From Ralstonia sp. RRA (GTDB taxonomy: Bacteria; Pseudomonadota; Gammaproteobacteria; Burkholderiales; Burkholderiaceae), in assembly GCF_037023145.1 (NCBI RefSeq), contig NZ_CP146092.1, positions 1,240,001 to 1,304,000 on the forward strand: a stretch of 64,000 bases of DNA, given 5' to 3'. Below are positions 9,775-20,760 of the stretch, in pieces (the stretch's first letter is position 1; each line of letters begins with the position of its first letter). The notes beneath the pieces were generated by a model, which made no database searches, was not told the DNA's origin, and saw only the letters and a program-made list of their open reading frames with translations. A program made the position numbers and the translations under genes.

Positions 9775-9981
9775 TCATATTGGTTTGATATTCACGGCGA
9801 TCGGCTCGCCATCGGGGCCAATCTCGATATCGAAACTCACGCGCTGGCCCTCACGGAAAGCCGGCGTGCGTGAAAACTGGATCTCCGAATCCCGAATAAA
9901 ACGCGGGGCAGCGTGCATTTCTGCAGCTGCCCCGGCGGGCGGATCATATTGAACGGCGTAATCTTCAATTCGGCTGGCCAT
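9775..9981 (-). CDS. Small protein with a C-terminal half cold-shock-like segment
   Basis: A 68-residue ORF starting at an ATG with a GGGAG ribosome site. The last 25 residues (EGQRVSFDIEIGPDGEP to the end) align well with the last two strands of the cold-shock protein encoded nearby ([17 protein letters not shown]). The N-terminal 40 residues lack the RNP1 and RNP2 motifs KGFGFI and DLFAHF that bind nucleic acid. It is therefore either a decayed or recombined csp copy or a small conserved protein that reuses part of the fold. Its own ribosome site and intact frame favour expression. The function is unknown. Confidence 0.6.
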   Translation of the reverse strand: MASRIEDYAVQYDPPAGAAAEMHAAPRFIRDSEIQFSRTPAFREGQRVSFDIEIGPDGEPIAVNIKPI

Positions 9982-10185
9982 TGCATTCTCCCGAGAGGGA
10001 CTTCGTCAAACCGGAGCGCTGTTTCCAGCAACCCTTCGACCGCTTGATGGCAAACACGTACTGAACAACCCTTACAACCTGACTTCTAGGGGCTTTTGAC
10101 CGGCGCGCCTCCTGCCCGGAAGGATGACGCGCCGTCCTGCAATCGCAATGACGATCTTGGCTGTGCCTGTGCCCCGGCTTTCGAC

Positions 10186-10389
10186 TTACTGCGGCACGAT
10201 ATTCGACGCTTGCTTACCCTTCGGGCCTTGCGTGACGTCAAACGATACCTTTTGACCTTCCTTCAGGCTTTTGAAGCCCGCCGCATTGATCGCAGAGAAA
10301 TGCGCGAAAAGGTCCTCACCGCCGTCATCCGGGGTAATGAAGCCGAAGCCCTTTGCGTCGTTGAACCACTTAACAGTACCAGTAGCCAT
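10186..10389 (-). CDS. cspA: Cold-shock protein (CspA family)
   Basis: This is a 67-residue single cold-shock domain that binds single-stranded RNA and DNA and melts RNA structure. RNP1 (KGFGFI) is at about 15-20 and RNP2 (DLFAHF) at about 27-32, both intact. The ATG at 10389 was chosen over a longer frame because the protein then begins [10 protein letters not shown], the universal csp start. A sigma-70-type promoter lies at 10485-10513, giving a leader of about 90 bases, in keeping with post-transcriptional control of csp mRNAs. Whether this paralog is cold-induced cannot be told from the sequence. Confidence 0.95.
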   Translation of the reverse strand: MATGTVKWFNDAKGFGFITPDDGGEDLFAHFSAINAAGFKSLKEGQKVSFDVTQGPKGKQASNIVPQ

Positions 10390-10466
10390 GATCTTGAGTC
10401 GTAAAGTTGAGAAATCGATCGGCCGCCGGCCAAGAGAAACATAGCAGGCAGACCCGGCCAAACCGG

Positions 10467-10513
10467 CCAAACGATCGTTTGGTGAATATATGCTCGGCGC
10501 GTCTCCTCGTCAA
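10467..10513 (-). promoter_or_regulatory. Sigma-70 promoter of cspA with a 16-bp palindrome at the start site
   Basis: Read on the minus strand, TTGACG (10513-10508), a 17-base spacer and TATATT (10490-10485) form a near-consensus promoter. The perfect palindrome CCAAACGATCGTTTGG (10467-10482) begins three bases downstream of the -10 box, so it covers the predicted transcription start. It could be an operator or a hairpin at the very 5' end of the csp leader. The rest of the 350-base gap 10390-10741 holds the csp leader and upstream sequence of kup; no other gene is seen. Confidence 0.7.
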
Positions 10514-10741
10514 AGTCTGTTTTCTCACTTCTTTTGTTTTGGTCAAGCATAGACGATGCCTGCTGGGCCCATCAGGGTCCGGGCGTTCTCGCCATCGGTG
10601 CAAACACTCGCACAAAACCGAGCGTTTTCACCTAAGCTTTAGTGGCTTCTGCCGCACTCCAAAGCCGCGCCAGGCGTGGGCGGCATGGCAGATCGTGCAC
10701 AAGAATTGCGTGTGCTCCCGCCGTTCCAGTCGCAAGCAACC

Positions 10742-12637
10742 ATGACGACAGCCACCGCCAGCACAATCAGAAAAAAACCCGCGTTGATGGCCACCATGGT
10801 GGGCGCAATCGGCGTGGTCTTCGGAGACATCGGCACCAGCCCCCTGTATGCGTTAAAGGAATGCTTCAACCCCGAGCATGGGGTTCCGTTCTCGGATCAG
10901 ACCGTTTTCGGCATCCTGTCGATGCTGTTCTGGGCGATGACGCTGGTGGTCTCCATCAAATATGTGGTGTTCGTCATGCGCGCCGACAACAACGGCGAAG
11001 GCGGCATCCTTGCATTGACAGCGCTGGCCATGCGCGCCAGCGGCGGCAGCGCCCGGTTTACCCGCACACTCATGATGCTCGGCCTGTTGGGCGCCGCCAT
11101 GTTCTACGGCGACGCGGTGATCACGCCGGCCATTTCGGTGCTTTCCGCCATTGAAGGCATGGAAATCATGGCGCCCGCGCTGCAGACGTGGGTGTTGCCG
11201 CTGGCGTTGATTGTGCTGATTGGCTTGTTTCTGCTGCAGAAGCAGGGCACGCACGTGGTCGGGCGCCTGTTCGGGCCGATCATGTTGATCTGGTTCGTGC
11301 TGCTGGGGCTGATCGGTTTGGTGTCGGTGGTGAAGTCTCCGCAGGTGCTGGTGGCATTGAGCCCGGTCTATGCCCTCGAATTTGCGTTCCGGCACACCAT
11401 CCTGGCGTTCATCGTGTTTGGCTCGGTGTTTCTGGCATTGACGGGCGCCGAAGCGCTCTATGCTGACATGGGCCACTTTGGTGCGCGGCCGATCCGCTTT
11501 GCCTGGTTCTACATCGCCATGCCGTGCCTGCTGCTGAATTACTTCGGGCAAGGAGCGTTGCTGCTGCGCGAGCCTTCCGCCGTGCAGAACCCCTTCTTCC
11601 TGTTGATGCCGAACTGGGCCGTCGGGCCGATGGTGGTGCTGGCGACGGCCGCTACCGTGATCGCATCGCAGGCGGTCATCTCCGGCGCATTCTCGATGAC
11701 GGCGCAGGCCGTGCACCTGGGCTATGCGCCACGCATGAAGATTCTCTACACGTCGGACGTGGAGATCGGTCAGATTTACGTGCCGGTCGTCAACTACATC
11801 CTGTTGTTGCTGGTGGTGGCCGTGGTGCTGGCCTTCGGCAAGTCCGACAACCTGGCCGCGGCTTACGGCATTGCCGTGACGACTACGATGCTGCTGACCA
11901 CGGGCCTGGTGACCGTGGTGATGCACAATGCGTGGAAGTGGAGCCTGCCCGTGGTGGCCTGCCTCGGCACTGTGTTTCTGGTGGTGGACCTGTCGTTCTT
12001 CAGCGCCAACCTGCTCAAGATTGCGGCGGGTGGCTGGTTCCCGCTGCTGCTGGGCGGCCTGATCTTTTTCCTGATGGTGACTTGGCACACGGGCACGCAG
12101 TTGCTCAAGGCGCGCAACGTGGAGGGCGGCATTCCGCTTGAGCCTTTTATGGAAGGCTTGCTGCGTCATCCGCCGTATCGCGTGGATGGTACGGCTGTGT
12201 ATCTCACGCCGAGCATCGAGTTTGTGCCGCTGGCGTTGTTGCACAACCTCAAGCACAACCACGTGCTGCACAAGCGCGTGCTGTTCATCCATTTCCGCAC
12301 GCTGGCGGTGCCCTATGTGGAGCCCGCCAAGCGGATGGTGCTCAAGACCATCGGCGAAGACATCTACACGGCAACCGTGGATTTCGGCTTCAAGGAAACC
12401 CCCGCCGTGGACGACATCGTCAAGAGCGTGGGCCAGCGCCTGAACATCGTCTTTGAAGACATGGAGACGTCATTCTTCATTACGCGCGCCACGGTGGTGC
12501 CGTCGCCGCTGCCCGGCATGGCGATGTGGCGTGAGTCGCTGTTTGCATGGATGCAGCACAACAGCGCCAAGCCATCGGATTTCTTCCGGATTCCAGCCAA
12601 CCGGTTGGTTGAGCTGGGGAGCAAGGTGGAGATCTAG
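10742..12637 (+). CDS. kup: KUP-family potassium uptake transporter
   Basis: An inner-membrane K+/H+ symporter of 631 residues, the normal size. The family hallmark GDIGTSPLY lies in the first helix (about 24-32), followed by about eleven further hydrophobic helices and a cytoplasmic C-terminal domain from about 450. The start at 10742 (MTTATAST) was preferred to an in-frame ATG 66 bases upstream because the longer N-terminus has no counterpart in the family. It is divergent from cspA and stands alone as a transcription unit. No K+ or c-di-AMP riboswitch was recognised upstream. Confidence 0.93.
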   Translation: MTTATASTIRKKPALMATMVGAIGVVFGDIGTSPLYALKECFNPEHGVPFSDQTVFGILSMLFWAMTLVVSIKYVVFVMRADNNGEGGILALTALAMRASGGSARFTRTLMMLGLLGAAMFYGDAVITPAISVLSAIEGMEIMAPALQTWVLPLALIVLIGLFLLQKQGTHVVGRLFGPIMLIWFVLLGLIGLVSVVKSPQVLVALSPVYALEFAFRHTILAFIVFGSVFLALTGAEALYADMGHFGARPIRFAWFYIAMPCLLLNYFGQGALLLREPSAVQNPFFLLMPNWAVGPMVVLATAATVIASQAVISGAFSMTAQAVHLGYAPRMKILYTSDVEIGQIYVPVVNYILLLLVVAVVLAFGKSDNLAAAYGIAVTTTMLLTTGLVTVVMHNAWKWSLPVVACLGTVFLVVDLSFFSANLLKIAAGGWFPLLLGGLIFFLMVTWHTGTQLLKARNVEGGIPLEPFMEGLLRHPPYRVDGTAVYLTPSIEFVPLALLHNLKHNHVLHKRVLFIHFRTLAVPYVEPAKRMVLKTIGEDIYTATVDFGFKETPAVDDIVKSVGQRLNIVFEDMETSFFITRATVVPSPLPGMAMWRESLFAWMQHNSAKPSDFFRIPANRLVELGSKVEI

Positions 12638-12712
12638 CGCAAGCGCTTCGACCAAGCCCAATCCATCTACGCCGATACCGCTAAAGCCGTGCTTGCGGAA
12701 CCCTCAGCCGGT

Positions 12713-13043
12713 TCAGGCGAAGCGCGTCACAGCATCGCCCCGGCAGAACGCCAGTAGCGTGAGGTTTCCAGCCTTCGCATGGCGGATGGCCAGCGATGAC
12801 GGCGCGGAGATTGTCGCCAGCAGCGGTGCACCCACGTGCACACACTTGCGTGCCAGCTCAAAGCTCGCACGGCTGCTCATGATGATGAAACCGTCTGCAG
12901 GGCGGATGCCCAATCGCACCAATCGGCCAATCAATTTGTCGAGCGCGTTGTGGCGGCCGACATCTTCCAGCACGTGCAGTGGCACGTCGCCTTGCGACGG
13001 AACCCAGCCGGCCGCATGCAGACCGCCCGTCAGCGCGTTGAAG
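12713..13043 (-). pseudogene. fdhD: fdhD copy 1, 3' part (cut by IS)
   Basis: This is the C-terminal 110 codons of an FdhD sulfurtransferase, including [18 protein letters not shown] and MSSRASFEL, conserved in the intact copy at 49 kb. The open frame continues into the IS as an artefact with an apparent ATG inside the element, so it is not a true start. FdhD passes sulfur from IscS to the molybdenum cofactor of formate dehydrogenase. Joined in frame to the 5' part at 14240-14724 it would give a 271-residue protein. Confidence 0.93.
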
Positions 13044-13047
13044 GGTT
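13044..13047. repeat. Target-site duplication GGTT, left copy
   Basis: This GGTT directly abuts the left inverted repeat of the IS and is repeated at 14240-14243 directly after the right one. A 4-base duplication is the expected size for the IS407 group of IS3. Confidence 0.85.
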
Positions 13048-13086
13048 GGTAATACCCCCTGAAATCCACCGCTGGGAGAAGTAGAA
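13048..13086 (+). repeat. Left terminal inverted repeat of the IS
   Basis: It begins GGTAATACCCCC and ends AGAAGTAGAA. It pairs with the right end at 14202-14239 (GGTAATGCCCCC to AGAAGTAGAA on the complement), with the outer 12 bases matching in 11 and the inner 10 matching fully. Confidence 0.88.
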
Positions 13087-13113
13087 TTTTCTCGTTAAGA
13101 GGGAGTTCTGCAG

Positions 13114-13593
13114 ATGAAGAAGTCGAGATTCACAGATAGCCAGATATTGGAGGCGCTCAAGCGCGCGGAGGCTGGGCTTGCGGTGCCGGAGCTATGCCGG
13201 GAACTGGGCATCAGTTCGGCAACGTTCTACAAATGGCGCTCGAAGTACGGCGGGATGGACGCGTCGATGATGTCGCGCATGAAGGAGCTCGAGGCGGAGA
13301 ATGCCCGGCTGCGCAAGATGTACATCGAGGAGAAGCTCAAGGCTGAGATTGCCTCGGAGGCGCTGCAAAAAAGTTCTGAAGCCATCTCGCCGGCGCGAGA
13401 TGGCAAAGCAGGTTGTGCAACAGCGCCGCGTGTCAATTCGTGTGGCGTGCACAGTGTTCGGCATCAGCGAGTCGTGCTACCGATACGAGGCGAAGTTGAA
13501 CACGGAGAACGAAGAGATTGCAGACTGGCTGATGCGTATCACGGGCTGTCATCGCAACTGGGGCTTTCTGCTGTGCTATTACTACTTGCGTAA
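13114..13593 (+). CDS. IS407-group transposase OrfA, reading on past its normal end
   Basis: The DNA-binding subunit of the transposase begins [15 protein letters not shown]. It has a helix-turn-helix at about 20-45 ([19 protein letters not shown]) and a leucine-zipper-like helix at about 50-85. Canonical relatives stop about 88 codons in, just after a Lys-Lys pair encoded by the slippery A-run. Here the run is AAAAAA (13367-13372), one A short, so translation misses that stop and runs on to 159 residues in a frame that encodes nothing recognisable. Either a real one-base deletion or a homopolymer sequencing error explains it. Confidence 0.85.
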   Translation: MKKSRFTDSQILEALKRAEAGLAVPELCRELGISSATFYKWRSKYGGMDASMMSRMKELEAENARLRKMYIEEKLKAEIASEALQKSSEAISPARDGKAGCATAPRVNSCGVHSVRHQRVVLPIRGEVEHGERRDCRLADAYHGLSSQLGLSAVLLLLA

Positions 13594-14200
13594 CGTGCAG
13601 GGATTCGGGTGGAACCACAAGCGCATCTACCGGATTTATCGGGAGCTGGAGCTGAACCTGCGCATCAAGCCGAAGAAACGCTTGGTGCGCGAAACGCCGC
13701 AGCCGCTGTCGGTGCCGCATGCCATCAACGAAGTGTGGTCAATGGACTTCATGCATGACCAGCTCGTTGACGGGCGCAGCATCCGGACGCTGAACGTGAT
13801 TGATGATTTCAACCGCGAGGCGCTGGGCATTGAGGTGGATTTCTCGCTGCCGTCCGAGCGGGTGATTCGCACGCTGGAGCAGCACATGGAATGGCGTGGC
13901 AAGCCGAAGGTAATTCGTTGTGACAACGGCCCAGAATACCTGAGCACAGCCATCGTGACTTGGACGCAGAAGCTAGGTATACGGCTGGAATACATTGAGC
14001 CGGGCAAGCCGCAACAGAACGCGTACATCGAACGGTTCAATCGGACCGCGCGATACGAATGGCTCTCGCAATATCTGTGGGAAGACCTGGAGCAGGTTCG
14101 GCAGGCAGCGGCCGACTGGATGTGGACTTACAATCACGAGCGCCCAAATATGGCATTGGGCGGCTTTACCCCGAAGCAGCGGCTGGCCATGGCCGCTTAG
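13400..14200 (+). CDS. IS407-group transposase OrfB (DDE integrase domain)
   Basis: The catalytic part of the IS3-family transposase. The DDE residues are visible in [18 protein letters not shown] and AYIERFNRT, the last about 35 residues after the second Asp, as usual. The frame is open from 13301, but the first plausible ATG is at 13400 ([10 protein letters not shown]). In the family it is normally made as an OrfAB fusion by a -1 frameshift. In this copy orfB is in the +1 frame relative to orfA because of the missing A. The C-terminus [13 protein letters not shown] is complete, so the catalytic domain itself is intact. Confidence 0.92.
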   Translation: MAKQVVQQRRVSIRVACTVFGISESCYRYEAKLNTENEEIADWLMRITGCHRNWGFLLCYYYLRNVQGFGWNHKRIYRIYRELELNLRIKPKKRLVRETPQPLSVPHAINEVWSMDFMHDQLVDGRSIRTLNVIDDFNREALGIEVDFSLPSERVIRTLEQHMEWRGKPKVIRCDNGPEYLSTAIVTWTQKLGIRLEYIEPGKPQQNAYIERFNRTARYEWLSQYLWEDLEQVRQAAADWMWTYNHERPNMALGGFTPKQRLAMAA

Positions 14201-14201
14201 T

Positions 14202-14239
14202 TTCTACTTCTGCCGACTGTGGAAAACGGGGGCATTACC
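14202..14239 (-). repeat. Right terminal inverted repeat of the IS
   Basis: It is complementary to the left end at 13048-13086 with one single-base gap and a few mismatches. It sits two bases after the OrfB stop codon. Confidence 0.88.
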
Positions 14240-14724
14240 GGTTGATGTGCGGTCATTGCGTTCAACGCATCCAGCACCTGCGCCTCAGTCAACGTGTCGA
14301 CCCAAGCCGGACGCATGAGCGGCATCGGCGTTTCATCAAAGGTCTGCAGGCTTTCGATGCCGCACAGGCCGCACCCCGTGGGGCCGGCCAGTGCGCGGCG
14401 GCGTTCCTTCAAGCGTGCGAAGCAGCCAGTGGCAATCTCTGCGTGCACCTCGATCCCGGGCGCATGTGCTGCGACATCGGCGCCGCGCCAGTCGGCACGG
14501 CTGTCAATGATGCCTTCCGACAGCGCGAAGCCCAGCGCAAAGTCTTCCAGATCCATCGGCGACGCCATCATCACGGCATGTGTGATGCCGTTGAAGACGA
14601 GTGCCACAGGCGCTTCGTCTGCGACAACGGTGGCGGCGTCTTCATGCGTGCCGGCACGTGTGCGCCGCGTCGCCGAGGTGGAGACGACGGGCAGGCCGGC
14701 AGGGTGGCGGGTGAGGGCGGTCAT
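14240..14724 (-). pseudogene. fdhD: fdhD copy 1, 5' part (cut by IS)
   Basis: The first 161 codons of FdhD, with the conserved VFNGITHAVMM and the redox/sulfur-transfer motif CGLC (Cys118 and Cys121). The frame then runs 14 codons into the IS and stops at 14197. The ATG overlaps the stop of the upstream small gene as ATGA, so translation was coupled. The left end of this fragment starts with the right copy of the GGTT duplication. Without its C-terminal half the protein should not work; the intact paralog at 48965-49834 may stand in. Confidence 0.93.
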
Positions 14725-14965
14725 GCGGTGGTACTCGGTACAGCGCGGCCGGCATCGAGCAGCACGACCAGCCAGCGTGTGTCATCCATGGTGACGCGCA
14801 ACAGGCCCGCATCGGCCAGCGGATGCAACGCGCGCAGCACGGTGCTGGCGCGTTCTCCCACGCGTTTGGTCAGCCAGGGCAGCGACACCAGTTTGCCCGG
14901 TTCGGTCTCGTGCAGTGCCGCGAGCAGCGCAAGCTGCAGCGCAGACCACGCCGGTTCGTTGGACA

Positions 14966-14966
<1 letters not shown>
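14721..14966 (-). CDS. 81-residue winged-helix-like protein in formate operon
   Basis: A small protein between the oxidoreductase and fdhD. Its ATG shares one base with the stop of the oxidoreductase (TGATG) and its stop overlaps the fdhD start (ATGA), so all three are translationally coupled. The sequence ALQLALLAALHETEPGKLVS, then a PWLTKRV helix and TVLRALHPLADAGLLRVT, has the helix-helix-strand pattern of a minimal winged helix (MarR- or ArsR-like) without extra domains. It may regulate the operon or be an accessory to FDH assembly. The 56-kb copy of the oxidoreductase lacks such a neighbour. No specific family was recognised. Confidence 0.75.
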
Positions 14967-17305
<2,339 letters not shown>

Positions 17306-17332
17306 GACGGCGCGGTGGCTTGATTTCAGGCG

Positions 17333-18988
17333 TTAAGAGAACAGAACAGCAGCTTTTTGGAGTGTAATCCAAACCCCCCAGCCCAACGGCAGGCCAACGG
17401 CCGCCCAGGCCAGCACCACAGCCACGGCGGAACCCGGATGGGCCTTCCATTCCAGCGATGTTTCCGGCGCCGTCACCGACGGCGTCAGGCTCTTGGCTGC
17501 CACTGCATGGCGTTGCGCGTCGAGTTGTGCGTCGGTCATGAAGTGCTTCGCGTTCACCGGGCGTACCAGCAGGTTGCAGATAAAGCCCAAGACCAGCAGA
17601 CCGGCCAGGATCATCATCGTGATGTCGTACACGGCAGCGCGTTCCACGCCATGGGCAATCTGGTACTCACGCAGATAGTTCACCAGTACCGGGCCCAGGA
17701 TGCCGGCGGTCGACCACGCGGTCAGCAGGCGACCGTGGATGGCGCCCACCATTTGCGTGCCGAACATGTCAGCCAGGTAGGCCGGCACGGTGGCAAAGCC
17801 GCCACCATACATTGACAGGATCACGCAGAACGCCAGCGCGAACAGCGCGATGTTGCCGGTGTGCGAAGTCCACGGAATCGACGCATACAGCACGAAGCCC
17901 AGCACGAAGAAGATCGCGTAGGTCATCTTGCGGCCCAGGCGGTCCGACAGCGACGCCCAGAAGAAACGGCCGCCGATGTTGAATAGACTCAGCAGCCCCG
18001 TAAAGCCGGCAGCGATGGCGGCGATCTGGCCCTTCTGTGCAGCGGTCAGCTCGGTGAAGGCCGTGGTCGCGCCCAGCAGCTTGCCGCCAAACACTTCCTG
18101 CAGCAGCGGCGAGGCCATGCCCAGTACGCCAATGCCGGCCGATACGTTCAGGCACAGCACGGCCCAGATCAGCCAGAACTGCGGCGTCTTCAGTGCCTCG
18201 TTCACGTGCACATGGCGCTGCGTGACCATGGTGTCCTTCGCCTTGGCAGGCGAGGGCGCCCAGCCGGCCGGCTTCCAGCCAGTGGGCGGCACGCGGTAGC
18301 CCAGGGCACCGGCCATCATGAACACGAAGTAGATGCCGGCCAGCACGATAAACGTTTGCGCGACACCCACGGAATCCGGCGTGGCAAACAGCTTCATCAG
18401 GCGGTCAGCCAGCGGCGCACCGATCATCGCGCCGCCGCCAAAGCCCATGATGGCCATGCCCGTGGCCATGCCGCGCTTGTCCGGAAACCATTTGATCAGC
18501 GTCGATACGGGTGAAATGTAGCCCAGCCCGAGGCCAATGCCGCCGATCACGCCGGAGCCGACCCACAGCAGCCAGAGCTGATGCATTTGGATACCGAGTG
18601 CCGAGATCAGCAGGCCGCCGCACCAGCACACCGCCGACACGACACCGGCCTTGCGCGGGCCGACGCGTTCCAGCCAGCCGCCCCACAGCGCAGCAGACAG
18701 GCCGAGGAAGACGAAGAACAACGTGAACATCCAGCCCAAGCTGGAAATGCGCCAGTCGCAGGTGGTGGTGAACAGCTCAGCGATCAGCGAGATATCGGCG
18801 CCGCAGGTTTGCGGCTTGGCAATGCCCAGTGCACGCCCGAGCGGCAGCCAGAAAACGGAAAAGCCATAGGCCATGCCGATGCACAGATGGATGGCCAAGG
18901 CGGCCGGCGGAACCAGCCAGCGGTTGAACCCCACCGCGGCGATGGTGCGCTCGCGCGAAAAAAATGGATGCAGTACAGCTTCGGACAT
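17333..18988 (-). CDS. OFA-family MFS transporter (oxalate/formate antiporter type)
   Basis: A 551-residue inner-membrane carrier with about twelve hydrophobic helices, in the oxalate:formate antiporter family of the major facilitator superfamily. The ATG at 18988 was chosen because a GGGGGGA ribosome site lies seven bases upstream; an in-frame ATG 69 bases earlier has none. It precedes the FdhF/YdeP-like oxidoreductase by 27 bases on the same strand, so it probably brings in or exchanges the anion used by that enzyme. The 359-base gap to the divergent permease holds an AT-rich palindrome at 19194-19217. Confidence 0.86.
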   Translation of the reverse strand: MSEAVLHPFFSRERTIAAVGFNRWLVPPAALAIHLCIGMAYGFSVFWLPLGRALGIAKPQTCGADISLIAELFTTTCDWRISSLGWMFTLFFVFLGLSAALWGGWLERVGPRKAGVVSAVCWCGGLLISALGIQMHQLWLLWVGSGVIGGIGLGLGYISPVSTLIKWFPDKRGMATGMAIMGFGGGAMIGAPLADRLMKLFATPDSVGVAQTFIVLAGIYFVFMMAGALGYRVPPTGWKPAGWAPSPAKAKDTMVTQRHVHVNEALKTPQFWLIWAVLCLNVSAGIGVLGMASPLLQEVFGGKLLGATTAFTELTAAQKGQIAAIAAGFTGLLSLFNIGGRFFWASLSDRLGRKMTYAIFFVLGFVLYASIPWTSHTGNIALFALAFCVILSMYGGGFATVPAYLADMFGTQMVGAIHGRLLTAWSTAGILGPVLVNYLREYQIAHGVERAAVYDITMMILAGLLVLGFICNLLVRPVNAKHFMTDAQLDAQRHAVAAKSLTPSVTAPETSLEWKAHPGSAVAVVLAWAAVGLPLGWGVWITLQKAAVLFS

Positions 18989-19193
18989 CGAAATCCCCCC
19001 GGATGCGTTGATGTGCCTGGTTGCTACGGTATGAAGTGAGTTGGCCGGACCAGTCATGGCTGGTACGTACCCGCCGGCTGCAGAGGGACTGCGCCGACGT
19101 TGCCCGCGAAGATAGTGATGAGCCCTGTTCTAAATCAATAGTTGTAGAAATCCGTTGTATTGCGGGATAAGCAACATACAGCCTAATCAAGTG

Positions 19194-19217
19194 ATTTATG
19201 TGACCAGAAACATAAAT
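19194..19217. promoter_or_regulatory. AT-rich palindrome ATTTATGT-N8-ACATAAAT
   Basis: Perfect 8-base arms (19194-19201 and 19210-19217) with an 8-base spacer lie in the gap between the OFA transporter and the amino-acid permease. Its low GC stands out from the surrounding sequence. This form suits a dimeric repressor or activator that could serve one or both divergent genes. The remaining gap 18989-19347 shows no gene. Confidence 0.5.
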
Positions 19218-19347
19218 AGTCCTGAGGAATGGCATTGCTGATGCCCGGTTGGTGCTTGACATCAAATCGGTTGGTGTTGTGGCTAGGAGCGCCAATACTG
19301 CAATTGAAGACAGGCAGTGCCTGAGCAGCCGGACAACGGAGGTGGCG

Positions 19348-20760
19348 ATGACGACGCGTACAACGGATACGCCAGCGCAGCCGGAGCAGGCAGGGCTCGA
19401 TGCACACGCTTTGGGCGTCGGCGAATCCGTTGTGATGGGCGTAGCGGGCACCGCGCCCGCCTTCAGTATTGCCGCCACCACGGCTACGCTGATTGCGGCA
19501 GTCGGCGCGCTCACGCCCGCAAGCCTGCTGTACTGCGGGCTGATCATGTTTGGTGTGACCTTTGCCTACCTGCACCTGAATCGCATCAACCCGCACGCAG
19601 GCGCGGCGTATGCCTGGGTGGGCGCCATCTTCAACCGCACGCTGGGCTTCTTTGCCGGCTGGGCACTGCTGGTGGCCTCTGGCGTGTTCATGGTGTCGGG
19701 CACGATCCCGGCGGCAACCGCCACGCTCACGCTGGTGGCGCCGTCGCTGGCCGACCAGCCCGCCGTGGTCACGCTGGTGGCTGCCGCGTGGCTGCTGGTG
19801 GTGAGCGCCGTCATCATCAAAGGCATCAAGCTGACGAGCTATTCGCAAGTCGCCATGACGGTGGTGGAGACCGTCATCCTGATTGCGCTGATTGCGTTGG
19901 CGGTGTCGAAGTTCGGTGCGCACCCGGCGCATGCGTTGTCGTGGGCTTGGCTGTCACCGGGCGCATTCACGCCGCAGCTTTTCGCCACGGGGGCGCTCAC
20001 GGCCTTGTTCTTCTTCTGGGGCTGGGATGTGACCGTCAACCTGACGGAAGAAACACGCGACGCCAATCACGCACCGGGCCGCGGCGCGTTGTGGGCCATG
20101 GTGATCGTGCTGGCGCTGTTCATGGGTTTTGCCGCCGTGATCCTGCTCGTGCTGAGCGATGCAGAAATCGAGCAATCCAGCACCAACGTCATCTTTGCCG
20201 TGGCCGACAAGCTATTGCCGCGCCCATGGAGCTACGTGGCCGTGGTGGCCGTCATGCTCAGCACGATCGGCACGCTGGAGACCTCCATCCTGCAGTTCAC
20301 GCGCACGCTCTACGCCAAGGGGCGCGACGGCATGCTGCACGCACGCTATGCTCGGCTGCACAAGACCTGGCACACGCCGTGGATGGCCACGGCCGTCATC
20401 TCCACGATTGGGCTGGTGCTGCTGTTTGGTGCGTCGTTCTTTCCGAGCATCAACGCGATCATCAAGGATTCGGTCAATGCCATCGGCTTTCAGGTGGCGT
20501 TCTACTACGGGCTAGCCGGCTTTGCCTGTGCGTGGCACTCCCGGCGCGATGCGCTGCGCTCGGTGTTTGATGCAGTGTTTCTGGTGCTGTGGCCGTTGGG
20601 TAGTGCGCTGTTCTTGTGGTTCATTGCGGCCTACAGCGTGCCGACGTTCGATTGGGCGACCAACCTGATCGGCCTGGGCGGCATTGCAATCGGTGTCGTG
20701 CCGCTGCTGCTCAACCGGAGGCTGGCCGAGCGCAATGGCCGCCTGGCTGGCAACCCTTAG
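19348..20760 (+). CDS. APC-family amino acid permease
   Basis: A 470-residue integral membrane protein with about twelve hydrophobic segments and the APC N-terminal pattern (GVGESVVMGVAGTAPAFS). It imports or exchanges an amino acid or amine. The start at 19348 is supported by a GGAGG site five bases upstream; a longer frame from 19249 has none. No metabolic partner lies beside it, so the substrate is open. It overlaps the convergent Hpt gene by four bases. It may share an operator region with the divergent OFA transporter. Confidence 0.85.
   Translation: MTTRTTDTPAQPEQAGLDAHALGVGESVVMGVAGTAPAFSIAATTATLIAAVGALTPASLLYCGLIMFGVTFAYLHLNRINPHAGAAYAWVGAIFNRTLGFFAGWALLVASGVFMVSGTIPAATATLTLVAPSLADQPAVVTLVAAAWLLVVSAVIIKGIKLTSYSQVAMTVVETVILIALIALAVSKFGAHPAHALSWAWLSPGAFTPQLFATGALTALFFFWGWDVTVNLTEETRDANHAPGRGALWAMVIVLALFMGFAAVILLVLSDAEIEQSSTNVIFAVADKLLPRPWSYVAVVAVMLSTIGTLETSILQFTRTLYAKGRDGMLHARYARLHKTWHTPWMATAVISTIGLVLLFGASFFPSINAIIKDSVNAIGFQVAFYYGLAGFACAWHSRRDALRSVFDAVFLVLWPLGSALFLWFIAAYSVPTFDWATNLIGLGGIAIGVVPLLLNRRLAERNGRLAGNP

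Larger units (their letters stand above)
13048..14239 (+). mobile_element. IS3-family, IS407-group insertion sequence (1192 bp)
   Basis: A complete insertion sequence with two overlapping transposase frames, imperfect terminal inverted repeats of about 38 bases and a 4-base target duplication. It lies inside fdhD copy 1 in the opposite orientation. The transposase sequences carry the OrfA helix-turn-helix and the OrfB DDE residues of the IS407 group. The A-run at the usual frameshift site has six A residues rather than the seven expected for the slippery A_AAA_AAG, so the orfA-orfB fusion frame looks disturbed. The exact name of the element cannot be assigned without a search of ISfinder. Confidence 0.93.

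Noticed and set aside
10853..12292. 479-residue His/Gln-rich minus-strand ORF across kup
   Set aside because: It is an antisense shadow of a real transporter gene. The His/Gln-rich composition follows from reading hydrophobic codons on the other strand, and there is no ribosome site.
13301..13399. OrfB translation starting at 13301
   Set aside because: The apparent start lies inside orfA in another frame and has no ribosome site. Family members reach this frame by frameshifting, so 13400 is used as the first plausible independent start.
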